The notes: generated by a model not told the origin, from the letters alone. Positions 25,819-34,524 are shown, counted from the first letter of the stretch. The stretch: DNA of 64,000 nucleotides from Brevinema_A sp051647245 (GCA_051647245.1 JBOFDS010000008.1:1-64000), one strand, 5' to 3'. Program-made: numbers and translations.

Positions 25819-27582
25819 ATGAACCTTAAGCATTACTTGATGGCTTTTTTAGTAACCATGATTACAGGAACCACTTTTGCTCAAACAGTAAGTCTTCAAT
25901 ATAGTAGAATATCTTCAGGCGAAATGAGATTTGATGTATTTTATGAAGGTCCTAGCGCTGAAATCGTAATCCCAGCTCGTGGACGTATGCTCAATTTCAC
26001 AAACCAAGAAGGCACACAATTCAGAAACAACAGTGTAACTGTCGGATCAAAAGATGAATCAGGTAGCTATAGCGTAAAATTTAGCTACTCTTTTATTATT
26101 CCTAATTCTAGTGGATTTGGAAGTCTCAGTACCGATTGGTATCCAACTATCCGCCCATTGCAAGAAGGTGGAGATGCTGCAAAATACACCGTCGCAAGTG
26201 CTGGTAAAGATGATCTTTTCATCTATCCTTACATTGAAACTGCTGGTGGAAAATTCACTTTCGTGGCTGATGATAAACCAACTCTCTCTCAGATCAAACA
26301 CACTCTTCAAGTCGATAGTTCTGGATCTGTCCCTGTTTCCTTGTTTAACAGCTCCACTTTCTCATCAGAATTAGTAAACGTAGCTAAAACTTATGACTAT
26401 CTTAAAGGATATTTTGGTGATTTGAACGTAAATGAGATCATTGTCGTGAACAATCAGCTTGTCAATCAGTACTCATTTGTTTATAATTCCAAACTCTACC
26501 TTCTCCTCCCTCGTGTCACTAGCACAAAACATATCGCTGCTGGTCTTGCTATGGCTTGGAATGATGAAATGTTTGATATGGATAATCACTACCTTGCTAT
26601 GCTCAAAGATGCAGTAACGCGTTTTGACGTATTGTCCTTTGAAGCACCTGCAGATGGTACTCAAGCATCAGGAAATAACTATATTCAAAATGATCTTGGT
26701 TACATCCTTCCTGTACCGACAACAAGCTATTATGAAGAACTCTTCAAAAAGGGCTTCACAAATAACAGTAGTGTCGACGTAAATGCTCCAGACATGATTA
26801 AATACTACGGTTTGAATCATTTAGTTTGGGCTCATCTTGGTATTCCTGAGTTTTTAGCTGGAATCAAATCTTACTTTGCTCAACTCAGCCCTAAAGCTCT
26901 AACACCTATCCCTGTAGCAACCATTCCTGCAACAACACCTGATGCTCCTGCAGCTGCTACCTCAACAGAAACAAGCTCCACAGAAAAAGGGGCAAAAACA
27001 ATGAACTGGGATGCTATGCTTCAAAATAGACTCCAAGACCCACTCTTTAGCCTTTACACGAAAGAAGTCTTAAACAAAAATCCTAGATATCCATCCTTAA
27101 AAGCTGATGGTAAAAAGATCTCAAGAAGCAGTTATTTTGTTCCTAACGTTAGTGTTGCTGATAAAGATGGTAAAGCTCATGATATTAATTGGGATAATTT
27201 CTTGTACGCGAATTTGGATATCTCTGAAGGTAGCTACCACCTAGATCCTGAGAGAAGACTTCCTCAAGAAAGCAGTCTCGGTAGTTTCTATACTTTTGAA
27301 AAAGATGAACAAATCATCCGTAGAACTGTACTTCTTGCTGCAGAAAAGAACGTCAACGTAAGCGAAAGAAGCCTTAGAAAACATATGGAAATGATCAAAT
27401 TACCACTTGGCGCTGAAAATACTTTCGATGTAACTGGGAATAAGTCTGTTTATGTAGTTGTTTCTCATATTTTATCAAGCCAAACAGGTCTCCTTAAAGA
27501 CGCTATTAAAGAAACATTTATTTCTGTAGATCATGATAACAACAATAGAACGGCTGTTATTGCGACACGTTTTAGAATCTAA
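25819..27582 (+). CDS. Large exported protein, possibly a pseudo-M1 peptidase
   Basis: Not firmly recognised. A 587-aa product with a clear Sec signal (MNLKHYLMAFLVTMITGTTFAQ), so periplasmic or outer-membrane-associated. The region 25-150 is beta-rich like an M1 N-terminal domain. Residues about 190-260 (TYDYLKGYFGDLNVNEIIVVNN, then KHIAAGLAMAWNDEMFD) recall the M1 thermolysin-like domain, but the HExxH zinc motif is absent, leaving HIAAG. A Pro/Ala/Thr-rich linker (about 370-395) joins a C-terminal domain of about 190 aa. If the reading is right it is a catalytically dead homologue. CGGAGG precedes the ATG. It is a single-gene unit with a bidirectional terminator shared with gpmI. Confidence 0.75.
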   Translation: MNLKHYLMAFLVTMITGTTFAQTVSLQYSRISSGEMRFDVFYEGPSAEIVIPARGRMLNFTNQEGTQFRNNSVTVGSKDESGSYSVKFSYSFIIPNSSGFGSLSTDWYPTIRPLQEGGDAAKYTVASAGKDDLFIYPYIETAGGKFTFVADDKPTLSQIKHTLQVDSSGSVPVSLFNSSTFSSELVNVAKTYDYLKGYFGDLNVNEIIVVNNQLVNQYSFVYNSKLYLLLPRVTSTKHIAAGLAMAWNDEMFDMDNHYLAMLKDAVTRFDVLSFEAPADGTQASGNNYIQNDLGYILPVPTTSYYEELFKKGFTNNSSVDVNAPDMIKYYGLNHLVWAHLGIPEFLAGIKSYFAQLSPKALTPIPVATIPATTPDAPAAATSTETSSTEKGAKTMNWDAMLQNRLQDPLFSLYTKEVLNKNPRYPSLKADGKKISRSSYFVPNVSVADKDGKAHDINWDNFLYANLDISEGSYHLDPERRLPQESSLGSFYTFEKDEQIIRRTVLLAAEKNVNVSERSLRKHMEMIKLPLGAENTFDVTGNKSVYVVVSHILSSQTGLLKDAIKETFISVDHDNNNRTAVIATRFRI

Positions 27583-27596
27583 TTTTAAGAATTTAT

Positions 27597-27629
27597 AAAA
27601 AAAGACACACCTTAAAGATGTGTCTTTTT
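27597..27629. terminator. Bidirectional terminator between the exported protein gene and gpmI
   Basis: AAAGACACA and TGTGTCTTT form a 9-bp stem with A- and T-runs at its flanks. Confidence 0.82.
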
Positions 27630-27646
27630 GTTTTGTATCAAGATTA

Positions 27647-29290
27647 TTACTTGTTAAATTTGATCAAAGATGGATTGTACTCAGTTGGTGCTTCGTAACC
27701 AATTAAGTTACAAAGTGTAGATGCAACGTTTGCAAGTCCAGCTGGTTCTTCAACTTCAGCTAAAGAATACTCGCCATTGTAGTTTGGATCGTAGATAATG
27801 AAAGGTACTGGAGCCAATGTGTGAGCTGTATGAGGTGTTTTTGCCCCTGTTTTCTTATCGACAGTCCACATTTGATCCGCGTTACCGTGGTCAGCAAGAA
27901 CGATGAAAATTCCACCAACTTTATCAATAGCAGCTTTGATTTGACCAAGAGCTTCGTCAGTTGCTTCGAGAGAAACAATAGTCGCATCGTAGTCACCTGT
28001 ATGACCAACCATATCTCCATTAGGGAAATTGATACGGATGTGATCAAATTTACCACTTTCGATAGCTTTCAAAACTTCTGCTGTAATTTCTTTTACTTTC
28101 ATGACAGGAGCTTGGTTGAAAGGAATATTATCGGATTTGATCTCGATAAATGTTTCTAAACTTTCATTGATAAAGCCACTTTTGTTTCCGTTCCAGAAAT
28201 AAGTTACGTGACCATATTTTTGAGTTTCGGAGATAGCCATTGTACTGAGGTTATTTGCAGCAAAGTACTCACCTACAGGACGTTCAATATTTGGAGGGGT
28301 TACGAGGAAGAGCTCAGGAAGTTTGAGGTCGCCGTCGTATTGCATCATACCAGCATAAAGAACTTTTGGACGAACACCACGATCAAAACGTGTGAATTCA
28401 TCCATAGTAAATGCCATAGAGATCTCGATTGCACGGTCTCCTCTATAGTTAAAGAAAATCACAGCGTCGTTATCACGGATTTTACCGATAGGAGCTTCTT
28501 TCTCGTCAACAATAACAAAAGAAGGAAGGTATTGGTCATTTCTTTCAGCGTCTTCAGCATACATTGTTTCTACTGCTTCTTTCGCGGATGTGAATTTTCT
28601 ATCAGCAACACCATGAACGTGTGCATTCCAGCCTCTTTCCACCATATCCCAATCAGCATTATAACGATCCATAGTCATCAACATACGTCCACCACCAGAA
28701 GCGATAGCGTAATCAAAACCTTTCTCAACTTTCACTGCATCAAAAACTTCTTGTAATTGAGCAAAGAAAATAGGAGCTGTTCTTCCACCAACATCACGAC
28801 CATCTGTCAAAGCATGTACACGTAATGTAGCAACACCTTGTTCAGCAGCCATTTTGATCATTGCGATCAACTGAGCAATATTAGAGTGAACACCACCGTC
28901 GGAAACAAGTCCAATGAAATGTAACACAGAGTTGTTTGTTTTTGTTTGTTCGATTAATTTATTCCATGTTTCTGTTGTAAAGATAGACCCATCAGCAATA
29001 GCCTCATTTACTCTTTTTGCACCTTGAGCGAAAACTCTACCAGCACCTAAAGCATTGTGGCCTACTTCACTGTTACCCATATCTTCATCAGTCGGCATAC
29101 CAACAGCAGTACCGTGAGCTTTTAATAAACGGGAGCATTTGGATGTTTCCATAAGGGATTTGAATACAGGCATTTTTGCACCAGCAACAGCATTACCGTC
29201 TATATGTTCGCTGATACCAACTCCATCCAAGACAGCTAAAACAACTGGTCCAGATCTATGAAAACCATTTTTGTCGAGATGTAAACTCAT
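27647..29290 (-). CDS. gpmI: 2,3-bisphosphoglycerate-independent phosphoglycerate mutase
   Basis: Mn-dependent glycolytic enzyme interconverting 3- and 2-phosphoglycerate. Alkaline-phosphatase-like fold: metal Asp in VLAVLDGVGIS, the phosphoserine region MGNSEVGHNALGAGRV (Ser about residue 73), ALTDGRDVGGRTAPIFF, NYRGDRAIE, FPNGDMVGHTGD and VLADHGNADQMW. At 547 aa it is longer than the usual ~510 aa of B. subtilis-type GpmI but has a complete core. GGAGAAA precedes the start and a strong promoter lies 42 nt upstream. Single-gene unit. Confidence 0.96.
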   Translation of the reverse strand: MSLHLDKNGFHRSGPVVLAVLDGVGISEHIDGNAVAGAKMPVFKSLMETSKCSRLLKAHGTAVGMPTDEDMGNSEVGHNALGAGRVFAQGAKRVNEAIADGSIFTTETWNKLIEQTKTNNSVLHFIGLVSDGGVHSNIAQLIAMIKMAAEQGVATLRVHALTDGRDVGGRTAPIFFAQLQEVFDAVKVEKGFDYAIASGGGRMLMTMDRYNADWDMVERGWNAHVHGVADRKFTSAKEAVETMYAEDAERNDQYLPSFVIVDEKEAPIGKIRDNDAVIFFNYRGDRAIEISMAFTMDEFTRFDRGVRPKVLYAGMMQYDGDLKLPELFLVTPPNIERPVGEYFAANNLSTMAISETQKYGHVTYFWNGNKSGFINESLETFIEIKSDNIPFNQAPVMKVKEITAEVLKAIESGKFDHIRINFPNGDMVGHTGDYDATIVSLEATDEALGQIKAAIDKVGGIFIVLADHGNADQMWTVDKKTGAKTPHTAHTLAPVPFIIYDPNYNGEYSLAEVEEPAGLANVASTLCNLIGYEAPTEYNPSLIKFNK

Positions 29291-29333
29291 TTGTTTCTCC
29301 TAATAATTCATATTTATTGTATCTATGATCTTT

Positions 29334-29362
29334 ATTATAACGATTTTTAGAAGTTTTTGCAA
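29334..29362 (-). promoter_or_regulatory. Promoter of gpmI
   Basis: Minus strand TTGCAA, 17-bp spacer, perfect TATAAT, 42 nt before the ATG. Confidence 0.78.
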
Positions 29363-29375
29363 GTCTACTTCCAAT

Positions 29376-29398
29376 AAAATCCTCAAAACAAGGATTTT
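29376..29398. promoter_or_regulatory. Perfect inverted repeat between gpmI and nifS promoters
   Basis: AAAATCCT and AGGATTTT are separated by 7 nt (period about 15 bp), lying between divergent promoters and so operator-like. No protein can be named. It is also a possible short hairpin. Confidence 0.5.
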
Positions 29399-29420
29399 GA
29401 TAAAAGATTTTGAAGAATAG

Positions 29421-29450
29421 TTGATTTTTATTGCTTGTGTAAGCTATAAT
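29421..29450 (+). promoter_or_regulatory. Promoter of the nifS-nifU unit
   Basis: TTGATT, 18-bp spacer, perfect TATAAT, 31 nt before the nifS-like ATG. Confidence 0.72.
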
Positions 29451-29481
29451 GTGGTAATAAAAATTCAACAAAGAGGCGTTT

Positions 29482-30585
29482 ATGAATCCGATATATCTTG
29501 ACAATAATGCCACGACAATGCTTGATCCTTCCGTAAAAGAAGTTATGGAGCCCTTTTTTTCGTCTCACTTCGGCAACGCAAATTCACCTCATCTTTTTGG
29601 TACAGATACCCACGAAGCACTAGATATCGCAAGTAATCAAATCTACAATGCCTTAAACCTCGATGACGAAGATACTTTTGTTGTTACATCTGGAGCGACA
29701 GAAAGTATCAATACGGTTCATAAAAGTATCTTATTTGATTTTTTACAACAAGAAAATAAGAAAAAAAATAAAATTATTACGACAAGTTTTGAACATTCGG
29801 CATCAGATAAGAGTCTTCAATTTTTAAAAAGTTTTGGGATAGAAATTATTGAAGTTCCAATCAAAGACGATAACATCGATCTTGACATATTCAAAGAGAT
29901 TTTTAATCCTGACGAAACCCTACTGATCTCCATGATCTATGCTCAAAACGAAACAGGCGTAATTGTTCCCCTCCATGAAATTGCAAATATTGCTCAACAA
30001 TATAAGGTGCCCATCCACAGTGATGCCACTCAATGTGTAGGAAAAATGGGGCTTGATTTACAGGAAATCCCTTTGGATTATATTTCATTATCAGCTCATA
30101 AGTTTCATGGTCCTAAAGGTGTTGGAGGATTGTATATCAAGAAAAACGCTCCCTTGACTCCTTTATTCCATGGAGGCAACCAAATGGGAGGATTCCGAGC
30201 TGGAACCTTGAATACCGCTGGAATTGTGGGTCTTGGAAAGGCAATCCAGATCGCTACCGAAACAAAAGAACAAAATATACAGCATATCAAAAGCTTAAAG
30301 CAAAAATTTGAAGAAGAATTACTTGCGATGGGAGCACATATTTATGGTGCTACCCAAGATCGTCTTTGTAACACTACTTTTATGAGTCTCCCTAGCGTTG
30401 ATCATGACTATATTGTATGGCACTTGAATAAAAATCAGATTGCTGCTGCTACAGGATCTGCGTGTACTTCCCAAATACTCAGCAAAACTAAACTCCAAAG
30501 ACAAGGTGTGAGATTTTCTTTATCAAAGTACAGCTCTGAAAATGATATCGATCAAACACTAGAATGCCTAAAAAAATTATTATAA
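29482..30585 (+). CDS. Cysteine desulfurase, NifS/IscS family
   Basis: PLP enzyme releasing sulfur from cysteine for Fe-S cluster assembly. At 367 aa it begins IYLDNNATTMLDPSVKE and contains the ATESIN helix, the PLP-lysine motif LSAHKFHGPKGVGGLYI (Lys about 206), GGNQMGGFRAGTLNTAG and a C-terminal region with the reactive-Cys loop AATGSACTSQ (Cys about 332). That short loop and the flanking NifU-type scaffold indicate class I desulfurase supplying Fe-S. AGAGG precedes the start. It is followed after 30 bp by the NifU-like gene. Whether it serves general ISC or a specific client is not shown. Confidence 0.94.
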   Translation: MNPIYLDNNATTMLDPSVKEVMEPFFSSHFGNANSPHLFGTDTHEALDIASNQIYNALNLDDEDTFVVTSGATESINTVHKSILFDFLQQENKKKNKIITTSFEHSASDKSLQFLKSFGIEIIEVPIKDDNIDLDIFKEIFNPDETLLISMIYAQNETGVIVPLHEIANIAQQYKVPIHSDATQCVGKMGLDLQEIPLDYISLSAHKFHGPKGVGGLYIKKNAPLTPLFHGGNQMGGFRAGTLNTAGIVGLGKAIQIATETKEQNIQHIKSLKQKFEEELLAMGAHIYGATQDRLCNTTFMSLPSVDHDYIVWHLNKNQIAAATGSACTSQILSKTKLQRQGVRFSLSKYSSENDIDQTLECLKKLL

Positions 30586-30615
30586 AGTATTAATCACAAA
30601 AATAAGGATATATAT

Positions 30616-30909
30616 ATGATGGAAAATTTCGATAATATGACGCTGATCGAACAGCTACGTGCTATTGAAGCAGAGTTAGATGAACATGTAAGACCTATGC
30701 TTGTTATGGATGGCGGTGATATGGAACTCGTTGACCTTAAAGCTGATGGGGATAAATTATTGCTCTTTATTGAATATCTTGGAGCATGTCATGGTTGTCC
30801 TAGTGCATCCACAGGTACCTTGATGGCGATTCAGCAGTTTCTTAACACAAGAGTATCTGATCGTATCGACGTAATTCCTAGTCAATTCAAAGATTTAGAT
30901 CTTGTATAG
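30616..30909 (+). CDS. NifU C-terminal-type Fe-S scaffold
   Basis: Small protein (97 aa) matching the NifU C-terminal domain (Nfu). The cluster-binding CxxC is in YLGACHGCPSASTGTL (Cys about 56 and 59), preceded by VRPMLVMDGGDMELV, the typical Nfu opening. It carries or assembles a 4Fe-4S cluster. It sits directly behind the desulfurase in one unit, so the pair likely makes up the main Fe-S biogenesis route, without an IscU visible here. The start may be either of the two first Met codons. It ends at a terminator shared with the next convergent gene. Confidence 0.92.
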   Translation: MMENFDNMTLIEQLRAIEAELDEHVRPMLVMDGGDMELVDLKADGDKLLLFIEYLGACHGCPSASTGTLMAIQQFLNTRVSDRIDVIPSQFKDLDLV

Positions 30910-30944
30910 AAAAAAGGCTCTTTAAAAGAGCCTTTTATTTTTGT
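30909..30944. terminator. Bidirectional terminator between nifU-like and a lipoprotein gene
   Basis: AAAAGGCTC and GAGCCTTTT around TTTAAAA, flanked by runs of A and T on both sides. Confidence 0.85.
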
Positions 30945-31336
30945 AATTTGTAAATTTGACCATGTTGGTCGACAGCTTGCTTGGCTTGTTCGACAGTTAC
31001 AGGTACTGTTGGTTCCCAAAGCGAAACCATCATCGTACTACCATCAACTAACTTTAAACCAAGTAAACGTGGCGCAATATCATTATAAATACTCAAAATA
31101 ACAAAATTTTGATCTTGAGCAACAACTTTAAAATCTGTAAATGGAGCTGCCAAAATAGACCCAATACCTAACTTGAGCTTAGTACCTTGAAATTCAATTC
31201 TATTATTCTTTCGATCTTGACTAATTTCCCATTTTGTGTTATATAAGCGAACAATCAAAGGTTCTTCCCAGTTTTCACTGATCTTAGGATTAGTACAGGA
31301 AGCCAAAAATAAAAATAACATAATAACATATTTCAT
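30935..31336 (-). CDS. Small lipoprotein, unknown function
   Basis: Not recognised. MKYVIMLFLFLASCTNP is a clear lipoprotein signal with lipobox LASC, giving a mature protein of about 120 aa. The rest looks beta-rich (KWEISQDRKNNRIEFQGTKLKL, given in part; VVAQDQNFVILSIYND; GSTMMVSLW), reminiscent of small beta-barrel or META-like lipoproteins, but no family is assigned. A weak purine-rich site precedes the start. It is a single-gene unit diverging from another lipoprotein gene across a hairpin-bearing intergenic region. Confidence 0.78.
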   Translation of the reverse strand: MKYVIMLFLFLASCTNPKISENWEEPLIVRLYNTKWEISQDRKNNRIEFQGTKLKLGIGSILAAPFTDFKVVAQDQNFVILSIYNDIAPRLLGLKLVDGSTMMVSLWEPTVPVTVEQAKQAVDQHGQIYKLQK

Positions 31337-31387
31337 AAGTCTTCTCGTTTTTCTTTTTATTTTAGATTAATTATTTCAGTTTATCCT

Positions 31388-31438
31388 GGTTCAAGTACGA
31401 TAAATAAAGGGGATCAAGGCGTCTTATTGCTACGAACC
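31388..31438. other. Long hairpin in the divergent lipoprotein intergenic region
   Basis: GGTTC pairs with GAACC, GTA with TAC and CGATAA with TTATTG (one G-T), with small bulges and a 20-nt loop; 14 bp in all. No T-run follows, so it does not look like a terminator. Its role, whether RNA leader, operator or none, is unknown. Confidence 0.5.
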
Positions 31439-31540
31439 TATTGACAAATAGCTAATAATAATCTACCCTATTATAATACAATCAAAACTAATTTGCAAGC
31501 ATTTCACAACAAATAAACTACCTAAGGAAAGAAAATCCTC

Positions 31541-32296
31541 ATGCATAAATCGTTCAAAATATACCTTTCTTTGCTTTTTATATTATCGCTTAATTCTTGT
31601 TTTCGTACTTTTGAAACTGCTTATTTAAATGATTCGTCTGGAGAAAACGGTGGTAGTATTGTTGATCCTAGTACACCGTGTATTATCAATGAAATCCGTA
31701 TCTATAACCCTACCCCAGGTCAGGATACTCTTATAGATCAATTTTCCTTAGATATAGAAGTTAAATCCAAGACACCTTTAGGGCAAGTAACCATCACTAC
31801 TCCTCAAACTACATACAGAGATCCTTTTGCTCTCTCCCCTGAAACTTATGCAACATTTCTGTCCAAAAATGTCTATCTTTCTAATGCAGGAGGATTTACC
31901 AGTGATAATAAAAACTACCAGGTCTCTGTGGAAGTTTTGGATCAAAGTAGCTCAAGAATTATGTTAAGTAACTATGTACTATCATTAGGCGTACTCTCTT
32001 CTCATGTGATCGTATCCCCCCCACCAAAACCTGCTACAGGCGACCGATGGAACGGGGTCATGACTATAACTTTTAAAGCAAGTGGCGCCAAAGGAAAATC
32101 TGTACTCATTAGAAATATGACCGATGGTTTGGAAACAACGCTATCTGTAAATGCAAGTGCATCTGATGTAAGTGTAAGTCTCGATATTCAAACAATCACA
32201 ACAGGTCTTGTTGGCATGCCTCATACGGAGAAAGTCTTTTCTATTACAGCCGAATCGATAAACGGTGCTCATAAAATTATTGATGTTACGATATAG
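31541..32296 (+). CDS. Lipoprotein with beta-sandwich-like domains
   Basis: Not recognised. The signal MHKSFKIYLSLLFILSLNSCF has lipobox LNSC. The mature part of about 230 aa has repeated beta segments: YNPTPGQDTLIDQFSLDIEV, KTPLGQVTITTPQ, then a second unit with TGDRWNGVMTITFKASGAKG. The pattern suggests two immunoglobulin- or fibronectin-like domains exposed on the outer membrane. AAGGAAAG precedes the start. The 3' end overlaps the murF 3' end by 11 bp on the opposite strand with no terminator between them. Confidence 0.78.
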   Translation: MHKSFKIYLSLLFILSLNSCFRTFETAYLNDSSGENGGSIVDPSTPCIINEIRIYNPTPGQDTLIDQFSLDIEVKSKTPLGQVTITTPQTTYRDPFALSPETYATFLSKNVYLSNAGGFTSDNKNYQVSVEVLDQSSSRIMLSNYVLSLGVLSSHVIVSPPPKPATGDRWNGVMTITFKASGAKGKSVLIRNMTDGLETTLSVNASASDVSVSLDIQTITTGLVGMPHTEKVFSITAESINGAHKIIDVTI

Positions 32297-33641
32297 TTTT
32301 TCCTTCCAAACAACTCACTAAAACACTGAGCTTCATCCCATTAGATGCCTTGACTAAAACGGTATCTTTGGCTTGAAGCTCTTTTTTTAGCACTTCCCAA
32401 ATATCAACTTTATCCATAAAATGACAATAAGGCACCCTAAGCTCCGAACAAGCATAGCTCATTTGTTCACCCACAGCAAGCACAAGATCAATATTTTTGA
32501 GTTCGGAGATTTTTCTTCCAATCTCACGGTGAACTTTTTCGGATTGAGCACCCAGCTCCAACACATCACCCATCACGACGATACGACGACCTTCATTGGT
32601 ATTAGAAAGCACATCAAGAGCAGCCTTAAAAGACTCTAAAGAGGCATTGTAACAGTCGTCAATTACGGTAACATCGTTATGATTGGTAAAGATACGCATA
32701 CGCCCAAAAAGACTCTCAGGAAGCTCTTTTAGGCCTTGATTGACACATTTAATAGGAACATTCAGAAGATCCACACATTCAAACATTATCGCCAAATTTA
32801 AGAGAAGATGCTTCCCAGCAACAGGACAAAGAAATATTTCATTAGGGTATTTTTTATGAGTAAATTTGAATCCTTGCAATCTAAGATCTTCTATAATTTG
32901 AAGATCATCAGGGTTGAAGAAACGAACTTGTCCCTTTGCTTTGGAAATAAATAATTCCTTATAAGGATCTTGCTGATTGATAAGAAGCACAGATTCAGCG
33001 CCCATGCCCTCAACGATTTCGATCTTACACTCAGCAACTTGATCCATCCCACCGATATGCTCAGCGTGGCTATACCCAATATTCGTAATCACAGCAATAT
33101 CAGGACGAACGATCTCAGAGAGATGTTTAATCTCACCACGAGCACTCATACCAGCTTCAAGTACGGATACATCAGTACTTGAAGGGGTTTCAAGAATCGT
33201 CATCGGCAAACCAATATGATTATTCCAATTTTTCTTTGCTGTATGTGTTGCAAAATACTGTTTCAAGACATGATGAATCATGAGACGTGTAGTTGTTTTA
33301 CCGACACTTCCTGTAATCAAAATAGAAGTCAAATCGAGTTGGTCTTCATAAGCACGAGCAAGATCGGCAATCGCAATAATCGTATCTTCGACCAAATACA
33401 CCACAGCATCGGCAGGAATGTTTTGAGGATTTTTTTGGAGAAGGAAGACACGAACGCCATTATCATAGGCACTTTGGAAGAAATCATTCCCATCAAAATT
33501 CTCCCCCGCTATCCCAACAAAACAATAACTATGCTCCTTATCTTCAACACGAGAATCTATCGTAAATGATTTGATCGTAAAGGGAATATCATGTGTGGCT
33601 TTGATGTTTAAGACTTTTTCGAAAAATTGATTATTAAACAT
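32286..33641 (-). CDS. murF: UDP-N-acetylmuramoyl-tripeptide-D-alanyl-D-alanine ligase
   Basis: Last cytosolic ligase of the UDP-MurNAc-pentapeptide route. Central Mur-ligase ATP site ILITGSVGKTTT (about 106-117), WNNHIGLPMTIL, EAGMSARGEIKHLS typical of MurF, VTNIGYSHAEHIG, and VIDDCYNASLESFKAAL with VVMGDVLELGAQSEKVH near the C-terminus. 451 aa is normal. AGGAGGAAG lies before the ATG. It has its own promoter overlapping that of the divergent hydrolase gene. The D-Ala-D-Ala it uses comes from Alr (41663) and a Ddl encoded elsewhere. Confidence 0.96.
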   Translation of the reverse strand: MFNNQFFEKVLNIKATHDIPFTIKSFTIDSRVEDKEHSYCFVGIAGENFDGNDFFQSAYDNGVRVFLLQKNPQNIPADAVVYLVEDTIIAIADLARAYEDQLDLTSILITGSVGKTTTRLMIHHVLKQYFATHTAKKNWNNHIGLPMTILETPSSTDVSVLEAGMSARGEIKHLSEIVRPDIAVITNIGYSHAEHIGGMDQVAECKIEIVEGMGAESVLLINQQDPYKELFISKAKGQVRFFNPDDLQIIEDLRLQGFKFTHKKYPNEIFLCPVAGKHLLLNLAIMFECVDLLNVPIKCVNQGLKELPESLFGRMRIFTNHNDVTVIDDCYNASLESFKAALDVLSNTNEGRRIVVMGDVLELGAQSEKVHREIGRKISELKNIDLVLAVGEQMSYACSELRVPYCHFMDKVDIWEVLKKELQAKDTVLVKASNGMKLSVLVSCLEGKTIS

Positions 33642-33660
33642 GACTTCCTCCTAGAAATCT

Positions 33661-33689
33661 TTGAAAATTTATAAATTTTATATTATACT
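33661..33689 (+). promoter_or_regulatory. Promoter of the metallo-beta-lactamase-fold hydrolase
   Basis: TTGAAA, 17-bp spacer, TATACT. The start site should fall close to 33696, which argues against the ATG at 33700 and for ATG 33715 as first codon. Confidence 0.7.
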
Positions 33690-33710
33690 ATAGGGAGAAA
33701 TGAGGTGTAA
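33682..33710 (-). promoter_or_regulatory. Promoter of murF, overlapping the divergent promoter
   Basis: Minus strand TTACAC, 17-bp spacer, perfect TATAAT. Its -10 box shares bases with that of the plus-strand promoter, so the two cannot be occupied together. Confidence 0.62.
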
Positions 33711-33714
33711 GACT

Positions 33715-34488
33715 ATGGAATTAACATTTTTAGGTACAGGCACGTCCAACGGCGTCCCTATGCTAGGATGCTCCTGCCCTGTCTGCCAATCCACAGACCC
33801 GAAGGACACTCGCCAAAGAACTTCTGCTTTATTAAGTATCGGCACAAAAAAGATTTTGTTTGATTCTGGGCCTGATATTCGTCAACAATTTCTTCAAAAT
33901 CATATCACTCATATCGATGCCCTTCTCATGACGCATGAGCATTATGATCATTTGATTGGATTGGATGAATTGAGACCTTTGACATGGCATGATAAGTTAC
34001 CGATTTTTGCAGAAGAACGTGTGATAAGTCATATGAAAAATGTTTTTAGCTATTTGTTTTCGGATCCTATCCAGATCGGTGGTGGCTTGACCAATATTAA
34101 TGTACAAGAAATCAAAGCCACTGAATCTTTTTTCATTGATGAAATTGAGATCCTTCCTATTCGTGTGCATCATGGACGCCTACCGATTTTGGGATTCAAG
34201 ATTGGTAATCTCGCCTACCTTACTGATGTCAAAACTCTCCCTCAAGAAAGTATTGAGCTGTTGAAAGGGGTTGATACTTTGGTGATTAGTTGCCTCCGCG
34301 AGCGTGCTCATGAAACTCACCTTAACAGAGAAGAAATGCTTGCCTACGTCAGCGAAATCAAACCTCGCCTTACCTACCTTATCCATATGGAGCATTCTAT
34401 GTTTCATGAAGAATGGCTGAAAATTTTACCTGAGAACATTATTCCAGCTTATGACGGCCTCAAAATCACCATCCCAGATACCCTATAA
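33715..34488 (+). CDS. Metallo-beta-lactamase-fold hydrolase (PhnP/RNase Z-like)
   Basis: A 257-aa member of the MBL superfamily. It starts MELTFLGTGTSNGVPMLGC and carries two extra Cys near the N-terminus (CSCPVC) as in PhnP-type cyclic phosphodiesterases. Metal motif LMTHEHYDHLIGLDEL (HxHxDH becomes HEHYDH), then IRVHHGRLPILGFKIG, a YLTDVKTLP Asp motif and YLIHMEHSMFHEEW at the C-terminus. It probably hydrolyses a phosphodiester; substrate unknown. ATG 33715 has GAGGTG nine bases upstream; the ATG at 33700 sits almost on the predicted transcription start. Ends at a terminator facing fliI. Confidence 0.87.
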   Translation: MELTFLGTGTSNGVPMLGCSCPVCQSTDPKDTRQRTSALLSIGTKKILFDSGPDIRQQFLQNHITHIDALLMTHEHYDHLIGLDELRPLTWHDKLPIFAEERVISHMKNVFSYLFSDPIQIGGGLTNINVQEIKATESFFIDEIEILPIRVHHGRLPILGFKIGNLAYLTDVKTLPQESIELLKGVDTLVISCLRERAHETHLNREEMLAYVSEIKPRLTYLIHMEHSMFHEEWLKILPENIIPAYDGLKITIPDTL

Positions 34489-34489
34489 A

Positions 34490-34524
34490 TCAAAAAAGTC
34501 CCCACATATTGCGGGGCTTTTTTT
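34490..34524. terminator. Bidirectional terminator between the hydrolase gene and fliI
   Basis: GTCCCC and GGGGC form the stem core with A-run before and eight T after. It marks the 3' end of the flagellar cluster, directly after fliI. Confidence 0.8.

Noticed and set aside
31388..31438. tRNA-like element suggested by GGTTCAA
   Set aside because: No acceptor, D or anticodon arms can be formed around it.
34490..34524. Hidden fliJ between fliI and the hydrolase gene
   Set aside because: The gap is only about 35 bp and is occupied by a terminator.
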